A DNA stretch of 34,660 bases from assembly GCA_005773145.1 (NCBI GenBank), contig SXHS01000238.1, positions 1 through 34,660 of the forward strand. Direction: 5' to 3'. The notes under the pieces are model-generated. The model was not told the origin of the DNA, did not search any database, and saw nothing but the letters and a program-made list of their open reading frames with translations. Source of the DNA: Planctomycetaceae bacterium. Lineage in GTDB: Bacteria > Planctomycetota > Planctomycetia > Pirellulales > Pirellulaceae. Positions 17,221-26,015 of the stretch are shown piece by piece (positions within the stretch are counted from its first letter, which is position 1; each line of letters opens with the position of its first letter). Position numbers and translations under genes: made by a program.

Positions 17221-18609
17221 TCAGCGATCCGTCAAATACAGCAGCATGCCCAAGGCTACCGAGGCCCCCAGGGTCACGACCATGCCACGTTTCCAGTAGA
17301 ACGTCAACAGGCAGGCCAACATGCCAATGGACAGCGAACGAAGATGCAGCGTCGACCATTGAGGTACGCTCAAATGCAAAGGTCCCCAGTGTTGGGTATG
17401 GATCTCGGCAAACAGGGTGTGCATCGCGAACCAGACCGCCAGATGCGCGACAACCCCCAAAACGGTCGCCGTGATCGTAGCCAGTGCCGCGCGGAACCAA
17501 CGATTTTGGCGGCACCACTCCACGTAGGGTGCACCCAAAAAAATCCAAACAAAACAGGGTACAAACGTGACCCAGGTCGTCATCACGGCGCCGGCCACAC
17601 CGGCAACCCACGGATCGAATGGGCCGGGACGGCGGAAAGCGCCTAAGAAGCCGACGAATTGCACCACCATGATGAGGGGGCCAGGCGTTGATTCCGCGAG
17701 CCCCAGGCCATCCAGCATTTCGCCGGGATCCAGCCAGCCATATTTCTCCACCGCCTGCTGGCCGATGTAGGCCAGCACCGAATACGCACCACCAAACGTT
17801 ACAACCGCCGCCTTGCTAAAGAACAATCCCTCTTGGACCAAAATCGAGTCGCTACCCAGCCACAGGGAAGCCACTACCAGCGGGCCGAACCATAGAACTC
17901 CCCCCACAACGATTATCTTCAAGCTGCGGATCAGCGAGGGTTGAATCGCATGGTGGTCGGCGATCGGGGACCCCGACGATACCGATCGATCGTGTCCGTC
18001 GGCAAGGTGGCCGGACTTTGGCCGGGGCCCCAACAGGGCCGGAGCGTATTGCTCCATGAAAATGCCAAGTAATCCAGCGCACGCGATTAATATGGGAAAC
18101 GGAATATGAAGCAAGAAGATGGCGATGAACGACGCCACCGAGAGCCAAATCAACAGACGCCGGTTTAGAATCCGACGGCTGATGCGCAAGACCGCCTCAA
18201 AAACAATAGCCATTACAGCCGGCTTGAGTCCGAAGAACAGGGCCTGTAACAACTCGGTATCTTGGAAATACGCGTATGCGAAACTCAAAATCAGCATGGA
18301 AACAAAACCGGGAAGCACGAAGAGTGTGCCAGCCATCAGGCCGCCCCAAGTACCGTGCATGAGCCAGCCAATGTACACGGCCAGTTGCTGCGCTTCTGGA
18401 CCAGGGAGCAACATGCAGTAATTCAGCGCGTGCAAGAACCGTTCCTCGCCCACCCAACGCTTTTCGTCCACCAGAATCCGATGCATCACCGCAATCTGTC
18501 CGGCGGGACCTCCAAAGCTCAGGGCCGCCACGCGGCACCAAGTGGCGAAGGCCTGCGACCAGGCAACGGGGGGCGCCGTTTCAGGCGATGCGGCCGTGCG
18601 TTGCTTCAT
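17221..18609 (-). CDS. chrA: Chromate transporter ChrA, two-domain form
   Basis: The 462-residue polytopic membrane protein has the two homologous halves of long-chain CHR transporters. The first half carries LSFGGPAGQIAVMHR and LPGPEAQQLAVYIGW, and the second carries VVTFGGAYSVLAYIGQQAV and ESTPGPLIMVVQFVGFLGA. A hydrophilic linker, rich in Ser, Asp and His, lies between them at about 205-235. It would export chromate or related anions from the cytoplasm. The ATG at 18609 is strongly supported by GGGAGG six bases upstream; the frame to 18795 overlaps the preceding gene. It follows the 556-residue uncharacterised gene by 29 bases, so they are probably one operon. Some CHR proteins move other oxyanions; chromate specificity is inferred. 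Confidence 0.93.
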   Translation of the reverse strand: MKQRTAASPETAPPVAWSQAFATWCRVAALSFGGPAGQIAVMHRILVDEKRWVGEERFLHALNYCMLLPGPEAQQLAVYIGWLMHGTWGGLMAGTLFVLPGFVSMLILSFAYAYFQDTELLQALFFGLKPAVMAIVFEAVLRISRRILNRRLLIWLSVASFIAIFLLHIPFPILIACAGLLGIFMEQYAPALLGPRPKSGHLADGHDRSVSSGSPIADHHAIQPSLIRSLKIIVVGGVLWFGPLVVASLWLGSDSILVQEGLFFSKAAVVTFGGAYSVLAYIGQQAVEKYGWLDPGEMLDGLGLAESTPGPLIMVVQFVGFLGAFRRPGPFDPWVAGVAGAVMTTWVTFVPCFVWIFLGAPYVEWCRQNRWFRAALATITATVLGVVAHLAVWFAMHTLFAEIHTQHWGPLHLSVPQWSTLHLRSLSIGMLACLLTFYWKRGMVVTLGASVALGMLLYLTDR

Positions 18610-18638
18610 CCGAACCTCCCTCAAAGTCCACCGGAAAC

Positions 18639-20309
18639 TTACCCAGTGGCCAGACGCTGCAAGGCGGTTGGCAGCAATCGACTCGAAAATAGGCAGAACG
18701 AAAACTCCCGGCTCGTCAACTGACGGTCCGTGCGGGCCTGATCCGTCAGCTCTTGAAGTTGCTCGAGCATCTGCTGCCGCTGGGGAGCCACCCATGCTCG
18801 CAGCTGACTATTGATCGCCTGCATGGCTTCGTGCCTCACCGAGGCTTCTTCTCGCGAGGCTGCCGCTGGCGCCTGGATCCATTCCCTTTTCTGTGCCAGG
18901 AGCGGGCCGGCAACCTCCGTGGGAACGGCCACCCCATCCAGGTGGCGTTCGGGATGATACCACAGATCACGCAATTGATGGCCAGCGGAGCGCAGTTCGT
19001 CTGGACCGACGGGGTTCGCAGTCAGTGGCAGACGAAACGTCGCGGAAAGCGTGACGAACCGGGGGCCTGGGCAACCAAATAGTCGAGCCATCAATTGGTC
19101 GGTGATCTCGTCGTATTTTGCGCCACCAATACCATGCAGGAATAGGTCGCTGAGCACGAGACGAAGATACATCGTGGTCACAATGGCGCGCGGGCGCAAA
19201 ATCACACCATCCCGTACACGCCAGTCGCGTAGCTGTGCCACGGCGCTCGATGCATCTCCCGTTTCGCTCAGCGATAAGGTCTGTTCACACACGGTAGCTG
19301 GGACTCGCCCGTGTTCATTCGGAGATTCGGCCCCACCCGCGCGCAATCGGACCTGTCCACTCCGCGTTTGCACAAACAAGGGCCGACGTTGTGGGTCGGA
19401 CGAGGACCAAATCCAAAAGGGTGCTTCCCGCCAACCATCCTGCTCTGCCAGGTCGGGGACCGGGTGACTGCGACTGCGCAGGCTGTTTGCCGAGCGGTAG
19501 GACCGCAGGGCCTCGTTGTACTCGTGGTGGACAATGGGGAGTCGTCCCAGCAGGTGGGCGGCGAAACGACGGAAGGCATCCGTATCGCAGAGGTGGCTCA
19601 TCGGAACTTCATAGGTTTGCAGCCCCCAATGCTGCTCAAGCACATGACGCGCCTCGGCCAATGCCTGTCCCAGACGAGCCCCACGTTGGCACGCAGCCTG
19701 GGCCGCGGGCCACATGGTCTCGATCAGTGGATCACGAATCCACGGTTGGACCCCCCTCCGAACTTGCTCCCCCAAGGCGGTGAACCGCTGCGGGTCGAGG
19801 ATCAGGCGATTTTCGTGCGGTAGGGCCGGCGCGGTTTGATCGTACGGCACCGTCGTTACTTGGGGTTGCGCAGGTGTGCCTGCGGGAACGTGAAGTGCCG
19901 GTTCACGCTGCATGTCATGATCGATCAACACATGGATGGGCACCGCGCGCAGATCCTGCGCCAATTGATGCAGAGCAAAGTGCTTGAACCACACGCCTGG
20001 ATGAACCAACTCAGGCTGATGGCCGCTCATGATTATTGGCGATGCACCATGGAGGTCGCACGGCGCGCTGACGTCGCGATAGGCCGATGTGTACGCTCCG
20101 GCCAAGCGGGCAATTTCAGCACGCGCTTCACGGCGCAGGTCGTGCAACGATTGGCCGTGCACGTCGTGGGATTCGGCAATCTGTAGCAATTGCCGGTTGG
20201 TGCGTAAAACGTCAACCGCCGTGGCTAACGGCGGATCACAAAGCGCTTCGCCGTGCCGAGTGGGCGCTCGTAGTCGCCGTGCGGGCTCTGGTGATTCATT
20301 GCGCAACAT
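18639..20309 (-). CDS. Uncharacterised 556-residue protein with GHQPELVHPGVWFK motif
   Basis: I do not recognise a characterised family with confidence. Visible conserved-looking blocks are IIMSGHQPELVHPGVWFKHF (near residue 90), VPIHVLIDHDMQREPALHVP shortly after, and LFLHGIGGAKYDEITDQLMA (near 385), followed by RFVTLSATFRLPL. The His-rich GHQP segment and following alpha/beta region are reminiscent of nucleotidyl-transferase-like folds, and the whole layout recalls BshC, the last enzyme of bacillithiol synthesis, ending in a predicted coiled coil (LRAWVAPQRQQMLEQLQEL). That link is weak. No signal peptide or membrane helix is seen. The start at 20309 overlaps the glycosyltransferase stop by 14 bases, and chrA follows after 29 bases, so it belongs to the nif3-like/GT/chrA operon. 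Confidence 0.75.
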   Translation of the reverse strand: MLRNESPEPARRLRAPTRHGEALCDPPLATAVDVLRTNRQLLQIAESHDVHGQSLHDLRREARAEIARLAGAYTSAYRDVSAPCDLHGASPIIMSGHQPELVHPGVWFKHFALHQLAQDLRAVPIHVLIDHDMQREPALHVPAGTPAQPQVTTVPYDQTAPALPHENRLILDPQRFTALGEQVRRGVQPWIRDPLIETMWPAAQAACQRGARLGQALAEARHVLEQHWGLQTYEVPMSHLCDTDAFRRFAAHLLGRLPIVHHEYNEALRSYRSANSLRSRSHPVPDLAEQDGWREAPFWIWSSSDPQRRPLFVQTRSGQVRLRAGGAESPNEHGRVPATVCEQTLSLSETGDASSAVAQLRDWRVRDGVILRPRAIVTTMYLRLVLSDLFLHGIGGAKYDEITDQLMARLFGCPGPRFVTLSATFRLPLTANPVGPDELRSAGHQLRDLWYHPERHLDGVAVPTEVAGPLLAQKREWIQAPAAASREEASVRHEAMQAINSQLRAWVAPQRQQMLEQLQELTDQARTDRQLTSREFSFCLFSSRLLPTALQRLATG

Positions 20310-21066
20310 CGTCGATCGATTGCGTTCCCCGTGGTTTCGCAGGCAAGAGTGTCGAGGGTATTAGCTTGCCGGCCTGCGGGCTGCGGTCCATGACCTGCCG
20401 GTAATATTCCAGCCGTGTATTCGCGTCGTCCAGAGCGCCTCCAAACGACCGCTTCTCGTCCAGGTAGATCAGGGGAACTGGAAGTTCCAGGATTTTCAGA
20501 CCCGCGTGCGCCGCGCGGACCCACAACTCCAGCGGCATGCCATATCCCGGCTCGACGGCCATGAGCTGCGGCAGGCAGGACACGCGGTAGGCTTTGAATC
20601 CACAAAAAGTATCCGTCAACGATAGACCCAGGCGCTCATTCACCTCGGCGGTAATCTGCTGATTGATCTTCCGCCGCTGTTCAGGAGGCTGGCTGGCCCC
20701 GGGCATCACCTGCAAATATCGGCTCCCGGACACGATGTCGACGTGACGACAGGCTTCCACAAATTGCGGGATGAGTTGGGGCTCGTGTTGTCCATCGCAA
20801 TCGATCGTTACCAGGACATCGAATTCTGGCGAATGGTCCACGGCATATTGAAACGCGGTGGCCAGCGCGGCGCCGTATCCTCGATTCGTGGCATGTTGGA
20901 TGAGGCGTATGTCGTCGCGTCGGGACAATCGGGAACTCGTGCCGTCGTCGGATCCGTCGTCCACCACGAGGATCTCGGAGCTGTACCTTCGGACCTGGTC
21001 CAAGACCGCATCGACCGTATTCACTTCGTTGTAAACGGGAAGTGCCGTGAGGTATCTTGTTGTCAT
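20296..21066 (-). CDS. Family 2 glycosyltransferase (dolichol-phosphate mannose synthase-like)
   Basis: The 256-residue protein is a GT-A glycosyltransferase of family 2. It has the N-terminal TALPVYNE, the nucleotide-sugar site LVVDDGSDDGTSS, NRGYGAALATAF, the DxD-like IDCDGQHEP, and VSGSRY, and it lacks C-terminal membrane helices, as in soluble DPM1-type enzymes. It probably transfers a sugar from a nucleotide donor to a polyprenyl phosphate or similar acceptor. The ATG at 21066 (MTTRYLTALPVYNE) is preferred to the GTG at 21078, with GGGGTGG upstream. It starts 17 bases after the Nif3-like stop and overlaps the next gene by 14 bases, so it is part of one operon. Sugar and acceptor cannot be inferred. 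Confidence 0.9.
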   Translation of the reverse strand: MTTRYLTALPVYNEVNTVDAVLDQVRRYSSEILVVDDGSDDGTSSRLSRRDDIRLIQHATNRGYGAALATAFQYAVDHSPEFDVLVTIDCDGQHEPQLIPQFVEACRHVDIVSGSRYLQVMPGASQPPEQRRKINQQITAEVNERLGLSLTDTFCGFKAYRVSCLPQLMAVEPGYGMPLELWVRAAHAGLKILELPVPLIYLDEKRSFGGALDDANTRLEYYRQVMDRSPQAGKLIPSTLLPAKPRGTQSIDDVAQ

Positions 21067-21083
21067 GGATACGGCCACCCCGG

Positions 21084-21875
21084 TTAAACCTGCCAGAGTG
21101 GGTCGGCCTCCTGTTCGCTACACCAGACGCTCAACCCAGAGAATTGCTCGGCCAGCCTCTCTGCTAGCCACTCTAGGGCAAACCGCTCGCTGGCGAAGTG
21201 TCCACATAACAACAGATTCACTCCAAGGGCGATGGCTTCGAGGCACGTGTGGAAATTGGTTTCGCCCAAAATCATGGTGTCGCAGTTGGTGTCTCGCGCG
21301 GCCGTTAGGAGCGTCCCGGCACTGCCACAGCCGATCGCCACTCGATGAACCCAGCGATCACGCACCCCCACGGCTTCCATGTGATCGATGCCAAGCCGTT
21401 TCTTCAGGCGACTTGCCAATTCAACAAAAGGGACCGGCTGCGGTAGCGTGCCCCAACGGCCGCTCCCCAATCCCTGGGCATCACGGTCGCAGGGGATCAG
21501 CGGTTGTATTTCCTGGAGTCCCAGCCCCTCGGCCAATTGCTGATTGATGCCATGCGCGGCCGAGTCAAAGGCCGTGTGCGAACTGTAGACGGCTATATCG
21601 TGTTGCGCCAGATCCAAGAGCAGCCGGCCCGTGGTCGATTCGTCGGTGATGCGGTTGATGGGACGGAAGGGGAGGGGGTGGTGGACCACCACTAGCTGAG
21701 CCTGCCGGTCCACGGCCTCCGCGACCGCTGCGGGGGTCAAGGTGAGGCAGGTCATGACCGACGCCACCATTCGCTGCTGCCGGCCGACCAATAGACCCAC
21801 GTTGTCCCAAGCTTCCGCCAGGTGGAGCGGGGCCAACTGGCCCAGGAATTGGCTGATTTCTTGTAGCGTCGACAT
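21084..21875 (-). CDS. Nif3-like dinuclear metal centre protein (YbgI family)
   Basis: The 263-residue protein matches the NIF3/YbgI (DUF34) family. The N-terminus has EAWDNVGLLVGR, metal-binding His65-His66 lie in VVVHHPLPF, Asp104 lies in YSSHTAFDSAAHGINQQLAE, and the C-terminal metal ligands are in LLLCGHFASERFALEWLA (His and Glu). Members form toroidal hexamers with two metals per subunit. The biochemical role is not settled; GTP cyclohydrolase I type 2 annotations are not well supported. The ATG at 21875 (MSTLQEISQFL) begins the family homology; the frame upstream to 21941 is not conserved. It heads the minus-strand operon with the glycosyltransferase and following genes. Confidence 0.93.
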   Translation of the reverse strand: MSTLQEISQFLGQLAPLHLAEAWDNVGLLVGRQQRMVASVMTCLTLTPAAVAEAVDRQAQLVVVHHPLPFRPINRITDESTTGRLLLDLAQHDIAVYSSHTAFDSAAHGINQQLAEGLGLQEIQPLIPCDRDAQGLGSGRWGTLPQPVPFVELASRLKKRLGIDHMEAVGVRDRWVHRVAIGCGSAGTLLTAARDTNCDTMILGETNFHTCLEAIALGVNLLLCGHFASERFALEWLAERLAEQFSGLSVWCSEQEADPLWQV

Positions 21876-22032
21876 GCGGGCCGGTCCTCTCGTGTCTGAT
21901 CCGCCATGGTAACTGGCCGACTCCGCCTCCACCATCCTCAATCACCCGATCTGGCTCCCTCCCCGTTGCGGCTCGTTGTACCACTTATCGAATTCGATTG
22001 AACTGTCAACGACGCACCGATATTGACTCTGA

Positions 22033-22259
22033 GGGGCAAAGCCCCGCTGTTTGCCTAGCCCAGTCCATCGGACTGGGTAAGAGGAAATCCGGGAACCGAT
22101 AGGGCCAACGGCCCGGCCCTTTGCTTGGGGAATCTACAAACGGTCGGGCCCTTGGCCCTGATGATCGACCGGCAACAACTTCCCAGGCATTCTGCCTGGG
22201 CTGTGCAAACGGATGGGCCGTTGGCCCGGAAACGACCGATACGGCGGTGCCCAACGGGC
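22033..22259. repeat. Array of seven short GC-rich hairpins
   Basis: Within the 444-base gap between the Nif3-like and kinase genes there are seven near-perfect palindromes with 3-base loops, at 22033-22045, 22059-22077, 22102-22114, 22146-22158, 22182-22200, 22215-22227 and 22249-22259. Arms are of two kinds: GGGCC with GGCCC (loops AAC, CTT, GTT), and CCCAG-type arms such as CCCAGTCC with GGACTGGG and CCCAGGCA with TGCCTGGG. This is the look of the dispersed intergenic repeats I recall from Pirellulales genomes. The 82-codon minus-strand frame through it (22006-22254) is a by-product. The rest of the gap (21876-22032 and 22260-22319) shows no gene. Confidence 0.85.
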
Positions 22260-22319
22260 AACGCGGCTGACTTATGTGGTACGATCAGGGCTTTGCTTTA
22301 GATCGAGTATACTGGCGGC

Positions 22320-23618
22320 ATGTTTCGGGCAAGGCAGCAATTAGGCAAGTATCGCATCGAGCGCAAGTTGGATGAGGGGGGCTTTGCGGCCGTCTTTCGC
22401 GCGATGGATACCATTGAGGGGACGCGCGTGGCGCTCAAGGTCCCTCATGCGCATCTCGTCAACGAATCGCTGCTGAATGATTTTCGCCACGAGGTGCGTT
22501 TAGCGGCCAAGATGGATCACCCCAATATCCTTCCGCTCCGCAATGCCAGCACGATCGAGGGTCATTTTGTGGTCGCCTTCGCGCTCGGCGATCGAACGCT
22601 CGATGATCGAATGGCCAATCGCATGTCGGTCGAGACGGCCTTGGATTTTGCCCAGCAAATGCTCGCCGGCGTGGCCTATGCACATGCGCACCGAATCATT
22701 CACTGTGATATCAAGCCCGGCAACATGATTCTGTTTGCCGATCAGCGACTCAGGCTGACTGATTTTGGCATCGCCCGCGTCGCGTTGCGAACGGTGCGTG
22801 CCTCGGGATCGGGTACCATGGGATACATGGCACCCGAACAGGCCATGGGACGCCTATCGTTCCGCTCCGATGTGTTTTCGTTGGGATTGATTCTGTACCG
22901 AATGTTCACCGGCCATCTGCCCGAATGGCCCTACGATTGGCCCCCCGCCGGCTTTCAGCGCTTGCGCAACAAAGTGCATGCGGAATTGATTCAATTGATC
23001 CAACGTGCGATTGAACCAGATCCCAAGAAGCGATTTACCGACGCCGGGCAGATGTTGAGCGCGTTCCTGCGGGCCAAGCCCAAAACGCTCCGCGATTTAC
23101 AGGCCAAACGAAAACCAGCCGAGAAGAGGACCACGCGCGACTGGCGCGAAATCCGCTATCACCAGTTTCAACGCCAATTCGGCAGCCAATTGGCCACGCA
23201 CGATCGCTGCCGTCAATGCCGCGGCCCGGTTTCCGAGACCATGCATGCCTGCCCCTGGTGCGGACGCAAACGCCACGTGGCTGAAGGAAAGACCACGTTT
23301 CCCCTACAATGTCGACGCTGCCGACGCGGCATGAAATTGGATTGGTCGTATTGCCCCTGGTGTTTTGGACCGGGGTACGAGCCCTACCAGCAGCGCAAGT
23401 ACCGAGATCGACGCTACCAGGCCCGCTGTGAAAACGCCCGTTGCCCCCGCGGAGACCTGATGCCCTACATGAAATATTGCCCTTGGTGTCGCCAGAAGGT
23501 CCAGCGAAAATGGAAAATTCCAGGATGCAAGGATCGGTGCCAACGCTGTAGCTGGGGATTCCTCAAGTCGTTCTGGACGTATTGCCCATGGTGCGGAAAA
23601 CGGGGGACCGCCCCCTAG
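22320..23618 (+). CDS. Ser/Thr protein kinase with four C-terminal zinc ribbons
   Basis: The 432-residue protein has an N-terminal Hanks-type kinase domain (about 10-250). It has the glycine loop LDEGGFAAVF, Lys40 in VALK, Glu58, the catalytic loop IIHCDIKPGN (Asp130, Asn135), the metal-binding LTDFGIAR (Asp148) and the substrate-loop MGYMAPEQA. HCD replaces HRD, so the Arg of the RD motif is missing. A basic linker (250-295) follows, then four CxxC/CPWC zinc ribbons: Cys297/300 with 311/314, 331/334 with 345/348, 370/375 with 387/390, and 407/410 with 422/425. No transmembrane segment is present, so it is soluble, unlike PASTA kinases. The PP2C gene follows after about 75 bases. Targets are unknown; the ribbons may bind nucleic acid or protein. 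Confidence 0.93.
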   Translation: MFRARQQLGKYRIERKLDEGGFAAVFRAMDTIEGTRVALKVPHAHLVNESLLNDFRHEVRLAAKMDHPNILPLRNASTIEGHFVVAFALGDRTLDDRMANRMSVETALDFAQQMLAGVAYAHAHRIIHCDIKPGNMILFADQRLRLTDFGIARVALRTVRASGSGTMGYMAPEQAMGRLSFRSDVFSLGLILYRMFTGHLPEWPYDWPPAGFQRLRNKVHAELIQLIQRAIEPDPKKRFTDAGQMLSAFLRAKPKTLRDLQAKRKPAEKRTTRDWREIRYHQFQRQFGSQLATHDRCRQCRGPVSETMHACPWCGRKRHVAEGKTTFPLQCRRCRRGMKLDWSYCPWCFGPGYEPYQQRKYRDRRYQARCENARCPRGDLMPYMKYCPWCRQKVQRKWKIPGCKDRCQRCSWGFLKSFWTYCPWCGKRGTAP

Positions 23619-23629
23619 TCGAAATCCTA

Positions 23630-23652
23630 CAGTTACAACCCTCAGTTACAAC
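23630..23652 (+). repeat. Short direct repeat CAGTTACAAC, two copies
   Basis: CAGTTACAAC occurs at 23630-23639 and 23643-23652 in the short gap between the kinase and phosphatase genes. A function as a binding site is possible but unsupported. Confidence 0.5.
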
Positions 23653-23692
23653 TCAGACTTAGGCCCAATGAATGGGCTGGTGGTGGCGGATC

Positions 23693-24580
23693 ATGTCGAG
23701 CGAACGGATGCCACAGACGCAATTGTATCTCGATGAAGACATGGATGTTGGGCAAGTGCTCGCCCTGCCTCAAGGGGAAATCGCGATTTATTGTGCGCGT
23801 TGTCCCGGCAGCAGCAGCGCCAACGAAGATGCGGCAGGCTTATTGCCAGTGAACGAACAGGCGTTGGTGCTGGTTGTGGCCGACGGGCTGGGAGGCGCGG
23901 TAGCCGGCGCTCGAGCGGCCAAAGTGGCGATCGGCTCGCTCCAGGAGGCTTTGCGCCCCGCCACGGACGACCAGTTGCTGCTCCGCAGTGCAATTATCAA
24001 CGGCATTGAAGAAGCCAACCAGGCCGTGCGATCCCATGGCACCGGTATGGCCACCACCTTGGCCGCCGTGGAGGTCTATGGGCGCACCATTCGCCCCTAC
24101 CACGTTGGCGACAGCATGGTAATGGTCGTGGGCCAACGAGGAAAAATCAAGCTACAAACGGTGTCACACTCGCCCGTTGGTTATGCCATTGAAGCGGGCG
24201 TGTTGGACGAAGCCGAAGCCATGCACCACGAAGATCGCCATCTGGTGTCCAATTATATCGGCAACCCCTCCATGCGAATCGAAGTCGGATCGGCACTCAA
24301 TCTGGCGGATCGAGACACCGTGCTCCTCGCCAGCGACGGGCTGTTCGATAACCTTCGATTGGATGAGATCGTGCAGACCATTCGCAAGGGACCGTTGCGA
24401 CTCGCCGTGTCGACCTTGGCCCGCGCAGCACGACAACGCATGGAAACCCCTAGCCAGAATCAGCCCTCCAAGCCCGACGATTTGACCATCGTCCTCTTTC
24501 GGCCGCCGGCCGCCATGCGGTCCACCAGCCGAAGATCCGCGAATCGCCGATCCGGCCGTTCGTCCGATGGTGACGAGTAG
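23693..24580 (+). CDS. PP2C-family protein phosphatase
   Basis: The protein of about 295 residues is a metal-dependent Ser/Thr phosphatase of the PP2C/PPM family. Family motifs are SSSANEDAAG (motif with the metal-binding Asp), VLVVADGLGGAVAGARAA, GTGMATTLAAVEV, YHVGDSMVMVV, TVLLASDGLFDNL and KPDDLTIVLF, so all metal-ligand positions seem kept. It ends in a basic Arg/Ser-rich tail (SRRSANRRSGRSSDGDE) of about 30 residues. Starts at 23672, 23693 and 23711 are all in frame; 23693 is chosen because GGCGGA precedes it, but this is uncertain. It directly follows the kinase gene on the same strand, so it is the likely partner that reverses the kinase's phosphorylation. Confidence 0.92.
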   Translation: MSSERMPQTQLYLDEDMDVGQVLALPQGEIAIYCARCPGSSSANEDAAGLLPVNEQALVLVVADGLGGAVAGARAAKVAIGSLQEALRPATDDQLLLRSAIINGIEEANQAVRSHGTGMATTLAAVEVYGRTIRPYHVGDSMVMVVGQRGKIKLQTVSHSPVGYAIEAGVLDEAEAMHHEDRHLVSNYIGNPSMRIEVGSALNLADRDTVLLASDGLFDNLRLDEIVQTIRKGPLRLAVSTLARAARQRMETPSQNQPSKPDDLTIVLFRPPAAMRSTSRRSANRRSGRSSDGDE

Positions 24581-24740
24581 GGCGATTTCACCTATTTTTC
24601 TGGGGCCTATCGCAACCCCTGGCCACTGGATCCGATTGCGTGGCGCCTACCGGTCAACTAGGATAGATCAGGTGCCTGCCCCCGATCGACCCGACCGTGG
24701 GCGCGGCGATTGTAACTAGAATTGGGAGCTTCAGAATACC

Positions 24741-26015
24741 ATGCCCGCTCAATCCACCCGCCGTTGGCTGCGACTCTTGGTCACCAGTTCGGCCATGTGC
24801 TCGGTCAGTATTACGCCGACCATGGCCGCCCATTGCTGTGGCGGCGGTCTGGCAGTCTCCGCCCTGCCGGCCATTCGTCATCACGCGCTACGCGTGATAA
24901 CACCACCCTACGTCCGCTGCGGCACCGGACCCGTTTGGTACAGCAGCCCGGCGCCAACAACATGGCACAGCGGGCCGACCTGCTGCGGACCAACCGTTGT
25001 AACTTCCGTAGATTTCTGGTGTGATGGCTGCACATCAAGTTGTGCCAACTGTGGTTCCGCGACCTGCGACGGCTGCCTGGGTGAGGTTGTGGGCGAGGTG
25101 GTAAGTGGCGGTTGTGCCCATTGCCAAGTCAGTGAGGGTGTTGCCAGCGAAGCCACCGTAATGGACGGCGTTGTGGTGGAAGACACGTTGAGCCACGAAC
25201 ATTCAACAATGGACGAAGTGCCTGCTGCTCCGGCAGTTGAAGAAGCCATAGGCGATGCGCCGCTGCTGCACGAATCCGAATCCCCCAAGGTGGCCCCCAC
25301 ACCGAGCACAGACAAGTCCGCCGTTCAACCGGCCACGGGTGAAGCCGCAGATGCACCGCTTACCGAACCAAAGTCCAACGCTTCTGAAGAAAGCGATCTA
25401 TTTGACGACAATAGTGGTGACTCGGTTGCACCCGCAGAAGAAATGCCCTCGGGGGGCGCGGCGGACGTGCCACCCCTGCCGGAACCTGCCGCACCGGCTC
25501 CTGACAACAGTAGCCCCGACGCTGGTGATGGCGATGAGTTGTTTGACGACGCGGATTCCACCGATGCGGGATCCCCTGCGGAACCCAGCACGGATTCGGC
25601 CGCACCTGGCACCAATGATACCCTGCCCGCAGGCACGGAAACGCCCCTCCCGGCTGGAGAAGAATCGCCGACGGCTGATGGCGACCTGAATCCGTTTGGA
25701 CGCATTTCGACACCGGCCCGCTGGTACGTGGTTTCGGCCACTCCAGGAAAGGCGGGGCAAGCGCCTGCCATGCGGGCCTGGACCGATAACACGGGCAGGT
25801 TTCGCACCGAAGGCCGCTTGGTTGGAGTGACGAACGGCTACGTGCGTCTCCTGAAGGCCAACCAACGTTATTCAACGGTGCCCGTGCAGCGGCTCAGCAG
25901 CAGCGACTTGGACTATGTGCGTTTGCACATTTCCCATTTGGTTGCCGCAGATGGCAAATCAGACGGCCAGCAGCCGGTCGTGCGCGTGACGTCCTCGCAG
26001 TCCGTTCAGCGATAG
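24741..26015 (+). CDS. Secreted protein with Cys-rich N-terminus and SHD1 domain
   Basis: The 424-residue protein has a signal-like N-terminus (Arg residues then a moderately hydrophobic stretch to about 28). It continues with a Cys-rich segment (about 32-130) with many CxxC-like pairs (FWCDGCTSSCANCGSATCDG), then a long acidic, Pro/Ala/Ser-rich low-complexity region (about 150-320). The C-terminal domain, about 345-393, reads RAWTDNTGRFRTEGRLVGVT and continues with ...VPVQRLSSSDLDYV, matching SHD1 (SLA1 homology domain 1), which is widespread in planctomycetes and first described in yeast Sla1. Its function in bacteria is unknown; in yeast it binds NPFxD motifs, and this protein itself has NPF near residue 319 (DLNPFGR). 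The ATG at 24741 has GGGAG about 12 bases upstream. Confidence 0.78.
   Translation: MPAQSTRRWLRLLVTSSAMCSVSITPTMAAHCCGGGLAVSALPAIRHHALRVITPPYVRCGTGPVWYSSPAPTTWHSGPTCCGPTVVTSVDFWCDGCTSSCANCGSATCDGCLGEVVGEVVSGGCAHCQVSEGVASEATVMDGVVVEDTLSHEHSTMDEVPAAPAVEEAIGDAPLLHESESPKVAPTPSTDKSAVQPATGEAADAPLTEPKSNASEESDLFDDNSGDSVAPAEEMPSGGAADVPPLPEPAAPAPDNSSPDAGDGDELFDDADSTDAGSPAEPSTDSAAPGTNDTLPAGTETPLPAGEESPTADGDLNPFGRISTPARWYVVSATPGKAGQAPAMRAWTDNTGRFRTEGRLVGVTNGYVRLLKANQRYSTVPVQRLSSSDLDYVRLHISHLVAADGKSDGQQPVVRVTSSQSVQR

Noticed and set aside
22006..22254. Minus-strand 82-codon frame in the Nif3-kinase gap
   Set aside because: It is translated from the GC-rich hairpin array; such frames are a known by-product of planctomycete dispersed repeats.
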